Source: Mactra quadrangularis (taxonomy: Eukaryota > Mollusca > Bivalvia > Venerida > Mactridae). Taken from it: a DNA stretch of 64,000 nt. Shown here piece after piece: positions 20,399 through 32,000 of the stretch. Where the stretch lies: contig CM046294.1 in assembly GCA_025267735.1 (NCBI GenBank), positions 20,642,162-20,706,161 on the forward strand, given 5' to 3'. Position numbers and translations under genes: made by a program. Numbering within the stretch: the stretch's first letter is position 1; each line of letters begins with the position of its first letter. The notes below the pieces were generated by a model. That model saw nothing but the letters and a program-made list of their open reading frames with translations. It made no database searches and was not told the DNA's origin.

Positions 20399-23300
20399 CA
20401 AGTTGCAGAGGGTGATATTCAAATAGGTATATGGAATTGTAATGGTCTAACTTCTGATAAATGTGATAATGCCCAATTTAGCGATATTATAGACAATCTC
20501 GATATAGTGTTTTTGCTTGAGTCTTGGACTAATGATCACAGTAATGTTGATTTCAATGGATACAATTGTATCAATTTTTATAGAAAATTTCAACATAGAA
20601 ATGCTAAACGATGTAGCGGTGGAATAGTTTTGTATTATAAAAATGAACTGTCCACTGGAATTGAAGTCATTCGAAATCATTACGATACAATTATATGGAT
20701 AAGGCTAGATCGAGATTTTTTTCAATTAGACAATGACTTATATATCTGTGCGGCCTATATTTGGTGCCAAGACTCACCCGCTTATGACGTTGCAAATTGT
20801 AATCTTTTTGACCTGCTTCAAAATGATATTAACTTTTTTCAATCATTAGGAACGGTGTTAGTTGGTGGTGATTTTAACGCCAGAGTAGGCTCAAAACCCG
20901 ATTTTATTTTGAATGATCGTATTAATCCTATAATTGACGACGAAAATTATATTCCAGACGATCCTATTCCGAGATCAAACGTGGACACGACTTTTAATAA
21001 TTTTGGATCGCAATTAATTGACCTTTGTAAGGCAACTGAGTTACGTATATGCAATGGGCGTTTAGAAAACAAAGGCTCTTTTACGTTCCTAGGAAGTAAT
21101 GGCTGTTCAACTATAGACTACTTACTATGTAATCAGAATGATTTTTGGCGCATATCGTCGTTCAGTATTGGAAATTTCTTAGAGTTTTCTGATCACGCTA
21201 TGCTACAATTCACCATATCATGCTGCGTACGTGAAAATATAAGTCATTGTAATGAAGCCTCTGGAACACGAATTGTATGGGATAGTGAAAAACGGGAAGC
21301 TTTCAGAAACAATATAATTAAACTCTTACCAGACTTTAACTCAATATTTACTATGCCCGAGTCAAACAGCAAAGTTAAAGTAAATACGACGGTGTCTGAG
21401 TTTACTCGTCTGATAAATAAAGCGTCTGTGCCATTGTTTGAAAAATATACATATAGTTCTGGTGGTCGCAGAGGCTTTTCTAGAAATCCCGGTATTAAGA
21501 ACTCAGATTGGTTTGACAATGAGTGTGTTATGAAACATAGTCACTATATAGACTTATTGAATATCTTTAATGCGGATCAAAGCATACAAAATCGAGCTAA
21601 TTTATTAGACGCCAAACGTACATATAAGGTGTGTATACGCCGTAAAAAAAGACGTTTTAAATTGATAAAATCTCGAGAAATTGAAAATTTGCGCAAAAAG
21701 AAGCCTCGGGACTTCTGGCAGTACTTTACTAAGAGTAAGGGACAGGCTAATTCTGGTTTATCAGTTAATGATTTTTTCAATTATTTCAAAGATTTAAGCA
21801 CTAATCTTAATGTTACCACTGATGTAGAAAGTGAGACGTTTGTTTCCAATAATTTAAACCCTGACGATGCAACATTTCCGGAATTAGATGTAATAATCAC
21901 GCAGTCTGAAGTTCGAGCGGCCATTAAAACATTAAAACGTGGTAAAGCAGGTGCGAATGACAATTTGATAAATGAACTTCTCATTGAATCTTGCGATATA
22001 TTGATCGGTCACTTGACGGATTTGTTCAATTTAATATTTGAATCTGGTCATTTCCCAGATTCATGGTCTGAGGGGATCATTATCCCTTTGTTTAAAAGAG
22101 GAGAAAAGGCGGAAGTAAATAATTACAGAGGGATCACGTTGATAAGTGTATTGGCTAAGCTATTCTCGGTCGTGCTTAATAAACGTCTCACTGACTGGTG
22201 TGATAGAAACAATGTAATTTCGGACGCACAGTTCGGTTTCAAAAAAGGGGTTTCTACAGTAGATGCCATATTTTGCTTAAATGGTTTAATTGAACATTTA
22301 CTTGGTAATGGAAAACGTCTTTACGCTGCATTTATTGACATGAGTAAGTGTTTTGACAGTGTTTATCGCAACGCCCTGTGGTACAAAATGTATAAATTAG
22401 GTATTTCGGGTAAAATGCTCCGAATGATACGAGCAATGTATGACACTGTAAAAAGCCAAGTACGACACTGTAATACATTCTCTGACTTCATTGATGTCTC
22501 AGTTGGTTTGAAACAAGGAGAGATATGCTCTCCACTTCTATGGTCAATTTTCATTGAAGACTTGGAACTATTCATTGGTTCGAATCTTAACAGTGGCATT
22601 AATGTGCGCGATCTGACTCTTCTTTTATTATTATATGCAGATGATATGGTAATTCTGGCTGAGACGCCGCATGAATTACAAACTCAATTAGACAATTTAA
22701 AACTTTACTGTGATCGGTGGGGCTTATCAGTCAATGAAAGTAAGACAAAAATAATGGTGTTCAGGCGAGCTGGTCGAATTAGTTAACTTGAAAAATGGTG
22801 GTATAATGGAACAATGTTAGACATTGCTGATTCTTTTAATTATTTGGGTACAGTATTTTGTTCAAATGGCCGTTTTACTCTAAATCAGCAATTATTAATA
22901 GGCAAAGCTGTTAAAGCCATGAATGTGTTAAATTTTAATTTACGTGAGTTTGATTTTACTCCTGAAGTTCAATGTCAATTGTTTGATGCATTTGTCAGTT
23001 CAATACTTAGCTATTCATCAGAGATTTGGGGTCATACAAAGTCTAATGATATTGAGCGTATTCACCTAAAATTTTGTAAAAAAGTATTAAATGTCAAATT
23101 GTCTGCAAGTAATGTTTGTATTTACGGTGAATTAGCACGCTACCCATTGTATATTAATCGTTTTGTAAAGGTTATTAAATACTGGGTGAAAGTTTTAACA
23201 TCAGACAATTGCATCATGCAAGCTATTTATTTAAATGCTTTAGACGATGTTAACATTGGCAAAAAGAACTGGGCTTACCATGTTAAAAAGTTATTAGATA

Positions 23301-23836
23301 CATATGGTCTATCATACATTTGGTACAACCAAAGTAGTATCATTGATAGCAAACAATTGCTTAATTTATTCAAAGAACGTTTAATTGACTGTTATCTACA
23401 AACATGGAGGAGTGCGATTGACAATAGCTCTATATTAACAGTATATAAATATTTAAAATGTGACTTTGAATATGAATTGTATCTCAATAAACTGAGTAAA
23501 ATTGATCGTAGTGTGATAACTAAGTTTAGAACTTCAACACATTGTTTGTATATAGAAACAAAAAGATATGGACGGAATAGAGTTGAGAGAGCTGACAGAG
23601 TTTGTCAATTATGCAATTCAGGGCAAGTTGAAGACGAGTACCATTTCTTATTTAAATGCTCTGTGTACAATGTGTTAAGAAAACGTTATATACCTAGATA
23701 TTATTATAATAGACCAAGCATGCAAAAATTGATTGACTTATTATCTTCAAACGATGAACAATTGGTAAAACAACTGATAAACTATTTACACTGTGCCTTA
23801 AAAATTAGAAAAAATATTATAAATCATGAAATCTAG
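20399..23836 (+). pseudogene. LINE ORF2: endonuclease and reverse transcriptase, one nonsense codon
   Basis: The reading frame is shared with ORF1 and is 1145 codons long. The endonuclease begins 11 codons after the TAG (IGIWNCNGL). It then shows LLESW, GGDFNARVG, the TIDYLL segment and SDHAML, the set of residues expected in APE-type LINE endonucleases. The RT has NNYRGITL, FIDMSKCFDSV, GLKQGEICSPLLW and YADD (codons 22634-22645). The C-terminal part has a CxxC..H..C motif (about 23605-23661). TAA at 22784-22786 interrupts the frame after the RT; similarity continues at once on the far side, so it is a point mutation rather than a boundary. No in-frame ATG exists between the TAG and the endonuclease start. 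Confidence 0.85.
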
Positions 23837-24036
23837 ACAGTCTATAATTATGATATACGTATTATATTGTTGTTTTTTCACCTTCTTTCTTTTTTCTTGT
23901 AATATATATGTATTTAACTTTATTTGACCTTTATATGATGTAAAATTTGTGTATGGATGATAAATATGTACATATTAAAGTCCTTATTAATAAAATATAT
24001 GTTCTGTTCTGTTCTGTTCTGTTCTGTTCTGTTCTG
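23837..24036 (+). other. LINE 3' UTR and TGTTC tail
   Basis: AT-rich trailer with AATAAA-like words near 23991, ending in about seven TGTTC/GTTCT units. A simple-repeat tail in place of poly(A) is known in several LINE clades. The segment directly abuts the minisatellite element. Confidence 0.6.
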
Positions 24037-24074
24037 TAATGTTTTCTTTCTTCTAACAAACCCAGCAGAAGGAT

Positions 24075-24740
24075 TGATCCTTCTGTTATAATTCAATCCT
24101 TCTGCCCACAGACACATCTTTCTGTTATAATTTAATCCTTCTGCCATCAGACACATCTTTCTGTTATAATTTAATCCTTCTGCCATCAGACACATCTTTC
24201 TGTTATAATTTAATCCTTCTGCCATCAGACACACCTTTCTGTTATAATTTAATCCTTCTGCCATCAGACACATCTTTCTGTTATAATTTAATCCTTCTGC
24301 CATCAGACACATCTTTCTGTTATAATTTAATCCTTCTGCCATCAGACACATCTTTCTGTTATAATTTAATCCTTCTGCCATCAGACACACCTTTCTGTTA
24401 TAATTTAATCCTTCTGCCATCAGACACATCTTTCTGTTATAATTCAATCCTTCTGCCATCAGACACACCTTTCTGTTATAATTCAATCCTTCTGCACACA
24501 GACACATCTTTCTGTTATAATTTAATCCTTCTGCCATCAGACACACCTTTCTGTTATAATTTAATCCTTCTGCACACAGACACATCTTTCTGTTATAATT
24601 TAATCCTTCTGCCATCAGACACACCTTTCTGTTATAATTCAATCCTTCTGCCATCAGACACATCTTTCTGTTATAATTCAATTCTTCTGCCATCAGACAC
24701 ACCTTTCTGTTATAATTTAATCCTTCTGCCAACAGACCCG
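24075..24740. repeat. 39-bp minisatellite, 17 copies
   Basis: The unit is CCTTCTGCCATCAGACACAY followed by CTTTCTGTTATAATTTAAT. Since 39 is a multiple of 3, the minus strand stays open and reads a 13-residue repeat (AEGLNYNRKxCLM). Units mostly alternate between CACACC and CACATC variants, suggesting a 78-bp dimer as the amplified unit. A single unit-like stretch also sits at the left end near 18600. Confidence 0.9.
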
Positions 24741-24795
24741 ACAAAAAGATTGATCCTTCTGCTGTGTCTGCTGAGTCTGCCAACTTTACGTTCAT

Positions 24796-25491
24796 GTTTT
24801 GTGTCCAATATTGTAATACAATGAAGTTCAAATTCAAAGCAATGTTTATAACTCTCAAGTTCGAGCCGCCCAGACGGCGCTCGAGCTAACTAGGTAATCA
24901 CTTATCATAAATAAGAAAACTTGTTTTACTATGAGTCCCGAAATCTTACTTACTTTAAGTTGATTGACCATAAATATGTCAGAAATACAAACACGTGTAG
25001 TTCAATCTGTCACAAATAAATTATCACTGTGACAGTGTTACCTTGAGTTTTCAGTTTATCTTAGTTTTTAACTTTCATATTTTTGAAACTTAAAATCATC
25101 TATATCTATGGAGAACTAACTGATGTGCACAATTTAATTCCCATACATTGTAATGATAGAAGTGTCATGGAAAATTTGTCATATTGTCATATCAGTGTCT
25201 AGTTTCCTAAGGATATTGCAACCTAGCGCTTTGTTCTGGTACCTTTCTAACAACAAAAATAATGTGTGATATATATCAAAACGAGGGCACCAGGAGGCAA
25301 AGCTCTAGCTTGCGAAATGCTTTGGAAACCGGCCACAAAAAAAGATAGCCAATACAAACGAAATCATAGCATTTGAGAATGAAACACACCTAACATTTCA
25401 ACATTAGTTTTCAACGTTAGTGTCTGTTGAAATTCTTAGCAAATCTATCAATGGCAAAAAGTTATACTAGTATTCCATATACAGTAAAGTT
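24796..25491. other. Non-coding stretch
   Basis: No gene or repeat unit is recognised. Confidence 0.5.
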
Positions 25492-25595
25492 CTGCCATTA
25501 GGCTCGCTAAAAGCAATGGTTTTAATAGCGGGTGTTCTTAATATACGGACAGTTGCACTAAATATCAAGTTGGTCCACATAGCGGAACTTGACTG
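25492..25595. mobile_element. Short mariner-like MITE
   Basis: The left end CAGTAAAGTTCTGCCATTAG pairs with the right end, whose reverse complement is CAGTCAAGTTCCGCTATGTG. It is 104 bp long. A TA precedes the left end, but the right flank is AA, so the TSD is not proven. Confidence 0.45.
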
Positions 25596-26080
25596 AACTA
25601 AGATTTAATAGTTTTGTTTCTGCTGATACAAACGTTATTTTGCAATATAGAATGTACACTCGGATCATTCACGAACTGTTTAGTCTGGTTTCTTCGACTC
25701 TACATTTAATACTAGCATATATTTATTTTGTGCCCACTTTCCAGGTCGCTATGACTGCGATATTAATCAAGTCCTGCTTCAAACCAACTTCTGGGAAATA
25801 GACTAGGTATGGCATCAGGTTATATAATCACGTGATCTTAGAAATATATACACATACTTGTACTTTAGTTTTACTTTAGTTTGCACCCGCAAAAAGATAG
25901 AATGTAAAATGATAGCTTATAAAATAACAGGGCAGCATATTATCAAAAATCTTACGATAATTTGACAATACAATTTAGAAGGATATACGGCTAGAATCGG
26001 TCGTAAGACGCTTGATATTACGGGCCCCTGTGGTACATTTCTCCTAAGATGCCAACATAAGCACGTAAATTGTATATGCC
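25596..26080. other. Non-coding stretch
   Basis: One 70-codon open frame lies here (25589-25801) without a recognisable domain. No other feature is seen. Confidence 0.45.
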
Positions 26081-26311
26081 TATTGTCCGTTTTTTCTCAA
26101 CTGTCAAAGCTTGAATATTTCACGGTGACTGAATGCATTGTTTTTGGACTGGCGGTCTAGTTTTCACTAAAAATATCTTGACTAAAACTTTTAATACGGC
26201 ATAAGAAGCCACACTTTCGGAAACTCATGGGCGTATTACAACAAGAATTTTAACAAACGCATTCACCGTGAAATTATTCATGTTTTGACAGTTGAGAAAA
26301 AACGAACAATA
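26081..26311. mobile_element. Fold-back MITE, TTCTCAACTGTCAAA family, copy 1
   Basis: Left arm TATTGTCCGTTTTTTCTCAA continues through CTGTCAAAGCTTGAATATTTCACGG. The reverse complement of the right arm matches over ~55 bp with a few changes. A weaker copy lies at 50124-50358. Confidence 0.65.
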
Positions 26312-26755
26312 CTCTGAGTTTATGTATTTGTTAAAGTGTGCCCAATAATTCAATGTTTCTACTCGGTTTTATTTCACAAAGTCATATTAAGGGTGTATCC
26401 TTTGCTGAAATTGAAAAACAATCTATCAAAAGGGTGGGGTAACTAAATATATTAAAATATTCTTAAATTCCGGAAAATTGTGATATATTTTGTAAGTGAT
26501 GCACCAAGTGTATAGACATAACAGTGGAAATATAAAACACTGAACAAAATAGACATTTAGAATGAAATGAAAACATCTATCCTAAACTTGAAATAGCCAG
26601 CCTTACGTCAGTTCAAACACATTATTTCAGTACTTTTTTCATAAATGCAATTGTTGATTTTGGATGTCCATGTAACATTTAACTATGTCTTAGAGTGAAT
26701 CACACAAAAATATTGCCTAATTGTAAGTATAATAACTATCACAACACTATCATTA
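26312..26755. other. Non-coding stretch
   Basis: Nothing recognised. It ends with TATCATTA (26748-26755), the left TSD of the next element. Confidence 0.5.
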
Positions 26756-27713
26756 ATGGAGCTGCAACGATTCACCAGAAAGTCGATTCGATGCGATTCG
26801 ATTATTTTTCTTTCGATTCGGTTTTTTTTCGATTCGATTCATTTATTAATATGATTTACTTCAAATATGCATTTATACATTTATTTAAGCTTAAAACAAA
26901 ATAATATTGATTAAATAAAAGTGTAATTGAAATTTGATAACACGAAACTCGAAAATCTGCTAATTAAATATTTGCTTTTTTCAAGTACAAAATGGATTTG
27001 GTACGAATGTAAAGGTCGCGAAAATGTATTATTAATGTAATATCGACTAAAACGTATAGACAGAATGAAGCATAAATTGTAGGAAGATGCAGTCTTGATA
27101 TACTACTGTACATAAAACAAAAATCTACACTGTGTAGGCAAAAATATCTAAATTTGAAATTACTAACATCAAAACGTGTCTTGCGCGTGCGGACCTTAAA
27201 AACACTGGCACCGGAGTCCTCATATTCTTTAAATACGCACACATAAAATATTTTGATAACAAACACAATTAAAAATCGCACCCGTATACAATACAATGTA
27301 CGCGTTATAACTATACTTTCATTATATAATGTTATATATAAGGTAGTGCACACATGTGTATGCACAGGGAACTATATATAGGGCCGTACGCATTATGTTA
27401 TGATATTGACTCTGGTGCCAGTGCTTAAAAACTTCTGGTTTGTCAGAACAGGTAAAATTCAACCACACCGACCCAATTAGCATAGGGTTGGGGCATATAC
27501 TATAAAATATATATTTGGAACAGAGAGTAAGACATGCTACTTAAAATCGTAATGGAAACTTAAGAGAAATGTAACAAAGTGAAACCCATTTTCACTGTCA
27601 ACGTATTTCGTCTTATGTGCGCCTTTGCTTTTATCGTCATAACTTATGTAGTCAGTATCGATTCGAAACTCGCGGGTCCCGAATCGAAATCGAATCGGCA
27701 CCCCCGCAGCCCT
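26756..27713. mobile_element. hAT-like non-autonomous element, copy 1
   Basis: The ends are ATGGAGCTGCAACGATTCAC and, reverse complemented, AGGGCTGCGGGGGTGCCGAT. Both subterminal regions are rich in GATTCGAT words. The 8-bp flanks are TATCATTA (26748-26755) and AATCATTA (27714-27721), differing at one base. The interior (GGTACGAATGTAAAGGTCGC) is shared with the copy at 47440-48572. No transposase is present. Confidence 0.75.
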
Positions 27714-27721
27714 AATCATTA

Positions 27722-28169
27722 CACTTTTTAAGGGTTTATCAATTGTAGAATGTGAAAGATGAACCTTTAACTTCCGGTTTATATTCCAGGAGCCCGATGT
27801 TTTTACCTTCTTATTGTATTTTCTATACACTTAACAAAAGTTCTAACCGATCACTTTACAATTTTGATTATCTTACAACGGGCCAATGGACCCTTATTAA
27901 TTTTTGCAGAGGTGATTTTTGTGTCATTTTCCACCGATTTGTGGAAAGAAAAATATTTTGATACGGTCCAATGCACTCAAGCGGGACACTGGGTGTGGTT
28001 AATACATTTTGGCACGTAATGTTCGTGCAGAGCGTGGCGAGTATTAAATTTCACTTTGCATAAATCTTTGTTGACTTTATAACTGAAAAAACACGGTTAG
28101 AACTTTTGTAAAGTGTATATGCGATAAGAAGGAAAAATTTCATCCGGCTCCTGTGATATAAACAGAAAG
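27722..28169. other. Non-coding stretch
   Basis: No gene or repeat unit is recognised. Confidence 0.45.
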
Positions 28170-28780
28170 TAAAAACATGTGCAACAACAACAGCAGCAAC
28201 AAGAACAACAACAACAACAAAAACTACAGCACCAGCAATATCAACAAACAAACAACAACATCAACTACTACAGAAACAGCAGTACCAGCAATAACAACCA
28301 CACAAACAACAACTACTACTACAGAAACAGCAGTACCAGCAACAACAAGCACACAAACAACAACTACTACTACAGAAACAGCAGCTACAACAATAACAAC
28401 CACACAAACAACATCAACTACTACAGAAACAGCAGTACCAGCAACAACAAGCACACAAACAACAACTACTACTACAGAAACAGCAGCTACAACAATAACA
28501 ACCACACAAACAACATCAACTACTACCGAAATAGCAGTACCAGCAACAAGCACACACACAACAACTACTACTACAGAAACAGCAGCTACAACAATAACAA
28601 CCACACACACAACAACATCAACTACTACAGAAACAGCAGCTACAACAATAACAACCACACAAACAACAACATCAACTACTACAGAAACAGCAGCTACAAC
28701 AATAACAACAACGCAAATAACAACATCAAATACTATAGAAACAGCAGCGCCAGCAATAATAACCACACACACAATTAAAA

Positions 28781-29893
28781 TAAGAGCTGTCCGTAAGAAA
28801 GCCAATGCTCGACTATTCGAATAATGCAAAAGAAAGCAATGTGATAGGCAGTGTACAATATCATGTAAACTTGGTTGATATAAGCAAACAGTTGCATAAG
28901 AGTATGGTAAGAATCTGTCACCTGTGAAAGCTTTGCAGAACGAAGTTGCATTCAAAACTAAAAACATATAAGTCCAAAAAGTATTGCATGTAAGTCCCTA
29001 AGTCCACAAAGGGGCATAATTCTTTCCAAAATGTACATAGAGTTATGGGACCTAGTGACAGAAGCTCATATTTTCATAGTTAGTATTTGTGTGAAGTTTC
29101 AACCCGATATCTGAGTTACTTTTGGAGAAAGCAACTTACATTGGAAAGTTAAAGCAACATTTTGTAAGTCGATAAAGGAGGATAATTTTGTAATAAAGCT
29201 TCATATAGTTATGGCACTTGTTGATACAAGCTCGGATATTTACAAAGTAGCCTAAATGTTTGTGAGAAGTTTCAAAGTGATATGTTAGTTAGTTTTGGAG
29301 ATAAGAACTTACTTGAAGAACTTTAACCAAGATTTTCTGAGTCCAAAACGGGGCATAATTCTGTTGAAAAAACTACATAGAGTTATGGGACCTAGTGATA
29401 CGACCTCATATTTTTATACTAAGTATCTGTGTGAGGTTTCAACTTGATATGTGAGTTAGTTTTGGAGATAGCAACTGTCATGCAGAAGTGTAACAAAGAT
29501 TTTCCAAGTCCAAAAAGGGGCATAATATTGCCAGAAAGCTTTATAGAGTTATGGCACTTGTTGATACAAGCTCTCATTATCATCGTTAATATTTGTTTGA
29601 ATTTTGAAACTGATATCTGAATTAGTTTTGGAGATAAGGGCTTGCATGCATACCTTAACCAAAATTTCTAAGTAGAAAAGGGGCATAACTCTGAAACTAC
29701 TGTTGACAGAGTTATGTAACTTGTCAGGGATATGCCCTGTGTCACAGTAAGTAAGTATGTGAGGTTTGAAGCAAATATCTTTGACGGTATACAAGATAAT
29801 AGCCTTTTTAAAAAACTTTAACCAACGCCGACGCCGACGCCGACGCCGGGGTGAGTAGGATAGCTCTTACTATTCTTCGAATACTCGAGCTAA
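28781..29893. mobile_element. Hairpin-ended element with five ~165-bp subrepeats, copy 1
   Basis: It begins AAGAGCTGTCCGTAAGAAAG and ends in GACGCCGACGCC, GGGGTGAGTAGGATAGCTCT and a TATTC..GAATA hairpin before GAGCTAA. Between them the phrase GGGGCATAATTCT with AGAGTTATGG recurs at about 29011, 29174, 29351, 29517 and 29680. The copy at 46471-47357 is in the opposite orientation and has the same two kinds of end. The class is unknown; the terminal CTAA next to a hairpin recalls Helitron 3' ends, but the 5' end does not fit. Confidence 0.6.
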
Positions 29894-30064
29894 CAATAGA
29901 ATCAGCAGCACTAGCAATAAAAACCGCACAGACAACAACAACTACTACTACAGAAACAGCAGCTACAGCAATAACAACCATACAATCAACAACTACTACT
30001 ACTTCAGAAAAAGCAACACCAGCAACAACAACCACACAAACAACAACGACTACTTATTTATTTA

Positions 30065-30244
30065 GTTGGGTTTAACACCGTAGAAACACATTGTATAGGT
30101 CAAATAACGGCGTCCAGCGCACCTTACCTAGCTTTCCTGGACCTGACTATAACTAATACTAACATACCCTTCCACAAGGCCGGCAACTTCTCCATGTTCC
30201 TTAATTATGGAGGAAAATAGACATTATTGTCAAATTTTCACGGA
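30065..30244 (-). repeat. SINE copy, head truncated
   Basis: It shares GGTTTAACACCG, CACAAGGCCGG, AACTTCTCCATGTTCCTTA and TTATTGTCAAATTTTCACGG with the SINE at 31770-32000, but stops before the tRNA-like head. It is inserted in the ACN array. Confidence 0.65.
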
Positions 30245-31019
30245 AAACAACATCAACTACAACAACAGAAAGAGCAGCACGAGCAATAACAACCACACAC
30301 ACAACAACAACTACTACTACATACTACTACAGAAACAGCAGCACCATCAACAACAACAACACAAACAATAACGCCACCTCCTACAGAAGAAGCAACACCA
30401 GCAATTACAACCACACAAACAAAAAACAATTACTTCTACAGAAACAGCAGCACTAGCAAAAACAACCACACAAACAGCAACAACAACTACTTCTACGCCA
30501 GAAGCAGCAGCACCAGCAAAAACAAAAACAAACAACAACAGCTACAGAAAAAGCAGCACCAACAAAAACAATCATAGAAACAGTAGCAACAACAACATCA
30601 GCAGCAACAACCATCACATAAACATCAACAACAGAAACAGCAGCAGTATCAAATGACCAGCAGCAACAACAGTAGCAAAAGCAACAACAGCAGCAGCAGC
30701 AACAACCACATAAACTACAGAAGCAACAACAAAAGAAGCAGCAGATATAACAATCACTGAAAAAGCAGCAACAATAACCACAGAAAGAGCAGCAACAACA
30801 ACAGTAGAAGCAATAAAAACAACAACAGCAGCAACAATAACTACTACAGAAACAACAGCAGTAACAACAACGGATAGGTTGCAGTTTTTTGGTGCGAGTC
30901 AAAGCAGGTGCGATTTTGTTGTATTAATAGTATAAATATAGAAACAAGAGCACCGCTGGGCGGAACATTATAAGCCCGAAAGTGTTGTTTTTTTAGTTAA
31001 GTTATGCTCCAAAAACTGT

Positions 31020-31140
31020 TTTCAGTTTTAAGGTAATAGTGACCTTGACCTTTGACCTTGTGACCCCAAAATCAATAGGGGTCTTCTACCCGATATGGAC
31101 AACCATTGTCTGAAGTTTGAATATTGTGGACCAAATGGAA
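31020..31140. repeat. Dispersed GACCTTGACCTTTGACC repeat
   Basis: AGTGACCTTGACCTTTGACC and CCCCAAAATCAATAGGGGTC are words I recall as widespread in bivalve genomes. It is cut at 31141 by the next element. Confidence 0.45.
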
Positions 31141-31141
31141 C

Positions 31142-31528
31142 TAGGGGTGTAACAATACGGTAAAAACCGTATTGCAATATATTGCAATACACGAAACCCG
31201 TATTGCAATATATTGCAATATATTGCGATACATATTATTCTTTGCGCATACATGCATAGCATGAATTAATGCACGTGCATCGTCTTAATTTGATCAACAT
31301 TGTACATAGCTGATATTTGTATTTTCAAATGATATACACGTATTACGCAAATGTTTGAATAAGTTAGAAAAAAGGTTTTGAATGGACTTACAAAGATTAT
31401 TATTCTCTAATTTACCAACAATATTTCAAGTTTCCGAACACATTTACGCATTTATTCAAACACTTAAATTTCAAACTCTTATATAACGGATGAGTATGGA
31501 ACATAACTAGAAAAACCGGTTCAGAGAA
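31142..31528. mobile_element. hAT-like MITE, truncated inverted copy
   Basis: This is the reverse complement of most of 5736-6197. It starts TAGGGGTGTAACAATACGG, carries the same TTGCAATATATTGCAATA blocks, and runs to AAAAACCGGTTCAGAGA. There it ends abruptly, so the far terminus is missing. Confidence 0.75.
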
Positions 31529-31769
31529 AACAGCAGAAGGATCAAATAAATTGAAAATGGTGGTACGTTATGTTATTTCTGAAATATAATCAGAAACAAT
31601 GGCAAGATAGTAGTTAGTGTTGTAGTTTCCATCTTACATAGGTAAGCTGTGTTATTAAGAAAAGCTCAAGTCGTAGTCCGTTTCTCCTTGATAAATCATT
31701 CTTATCATAGATTTATACAAACATGCATAGCTTAGGCTTTGCTCTTTCGAACGGCAGCCATGTTTTACA
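31529..31769. other. Non-coding sequence
   Basis: No gene recognised. It starts with AACAGCAGAAGGATC, like the ends of the 18541-24795 unit. Confidence 0.4.
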
Positions 31770-32000
31770 GGGTTTAACACCGTGCCGACACATTTTAGGT
31801 CATTTTACGTGGTCCAGCGCACCTAACCTAGCATTCATGTACCCTTCTCTATAACTAGTACTCACCTCCCACAAGGCCGGAAATTTCTCCATATACCTTA
31901 TTAATGGAGGAAAATTGACATTATTGTCAAATTTTCACGGAAGGGTATAACCTCCTCGAGGAGATTCGAACCCGAACCACAACCAACATATGGACGCCAA
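31770..32000 (-). repeat. tRNA-derived SINE
   Basis: On the minus strand it has a box B-like GTTCGGGTTCGAATCTCC near 31960-31977, a ~150-bp body, and a 3' end GGTGTTAAACCC. Similar copies are at 30065-30244 and 41773-41975. Confidence 0.65.

Larger units (their letters stand above)
18617..24036 (+). mobile_element. LINE retrotransposon, nearly full length
   Basis: ORF1 (19268-20398) and ORF2 (20399-23836) are both present in one reading frame. They are followed by a ~165-bp 3' UTR and a TGTTC pentanucleotide tail (24001-24036). The 5' boundary is approximate; about 650 bp precede ORF1. ORF1 has the coiled coil, RRM-like and C-terminal domain order of the L1/Tx1 group. ORF2 has an apurinic-type endonuclease, RT and a C-terminal cysteine/histidine motif. 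One TAG separates the ORFs and one TAA breaks ORF2 at 22784-22786. L1/Tx1-like is my best guess for the clade. Confidence 0.8.
18541..24795. mobile_element. Inverted-ended unit enclosing a LINE and a 39-bp minisatellite
   Basis: The left end is ATGAACGTTAAGTTGGCAGA, continuing CTCAGCAGACACAGCAGAAGGA. The right end, reverse complemented, is ATGAACGTAAAGTTGGCAGA plus the same continuation, about 41 bp with one difference. A second palindrome (CAGACACAGCAGAAGGA with its complement) lies at the left end. The simplest reading is a minisatellite-bearing inverted-repeat element into which the LINE inserted. No TSD is evident and no transposase is seen. Confidence 0.6.
28170..30880. repeat. ACN/CAA-rich compound array, split by two insertions
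   Basis: Array pieces lie at 28170-28780, 29894-30062 and 30246-30880. The unit is a drifting ACAACAAC/ACTACTACTACAG pattern with a higher-order ~60-bp block containing ACAGAAACAGCAG. All frames are open by composition (Thr-rich, Gln/Asn/Tyr-rich or Val-rich), so no protein is claimed. The gaps are filled by the hairpin-ended element 28781-29893 and a SINE 30065-30244, so it was once a single array of about 1.4 kb. Confidence 0.85.

Noticed and set aside
24075..24740. CRISPR-like array
   Set aside because: There are no unique spacers; units are directly joined, and the context is a eukaryotic nuclear genome.
23920..24858. 312-codon minus-strand frame with a 13-residue repeat
   Set aside because: It is the translation of a 39-bp minisatellite; the flanks of the frame are LINE tail and element end, not coding.
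28177..28824. 215-codon Thr-rich open frame, mucin-like in look
   Set aside because: Several other frames and the opposite strand are open too, because the DNA is a trinucleotide-type array. No signal peptide, splice context or domain.
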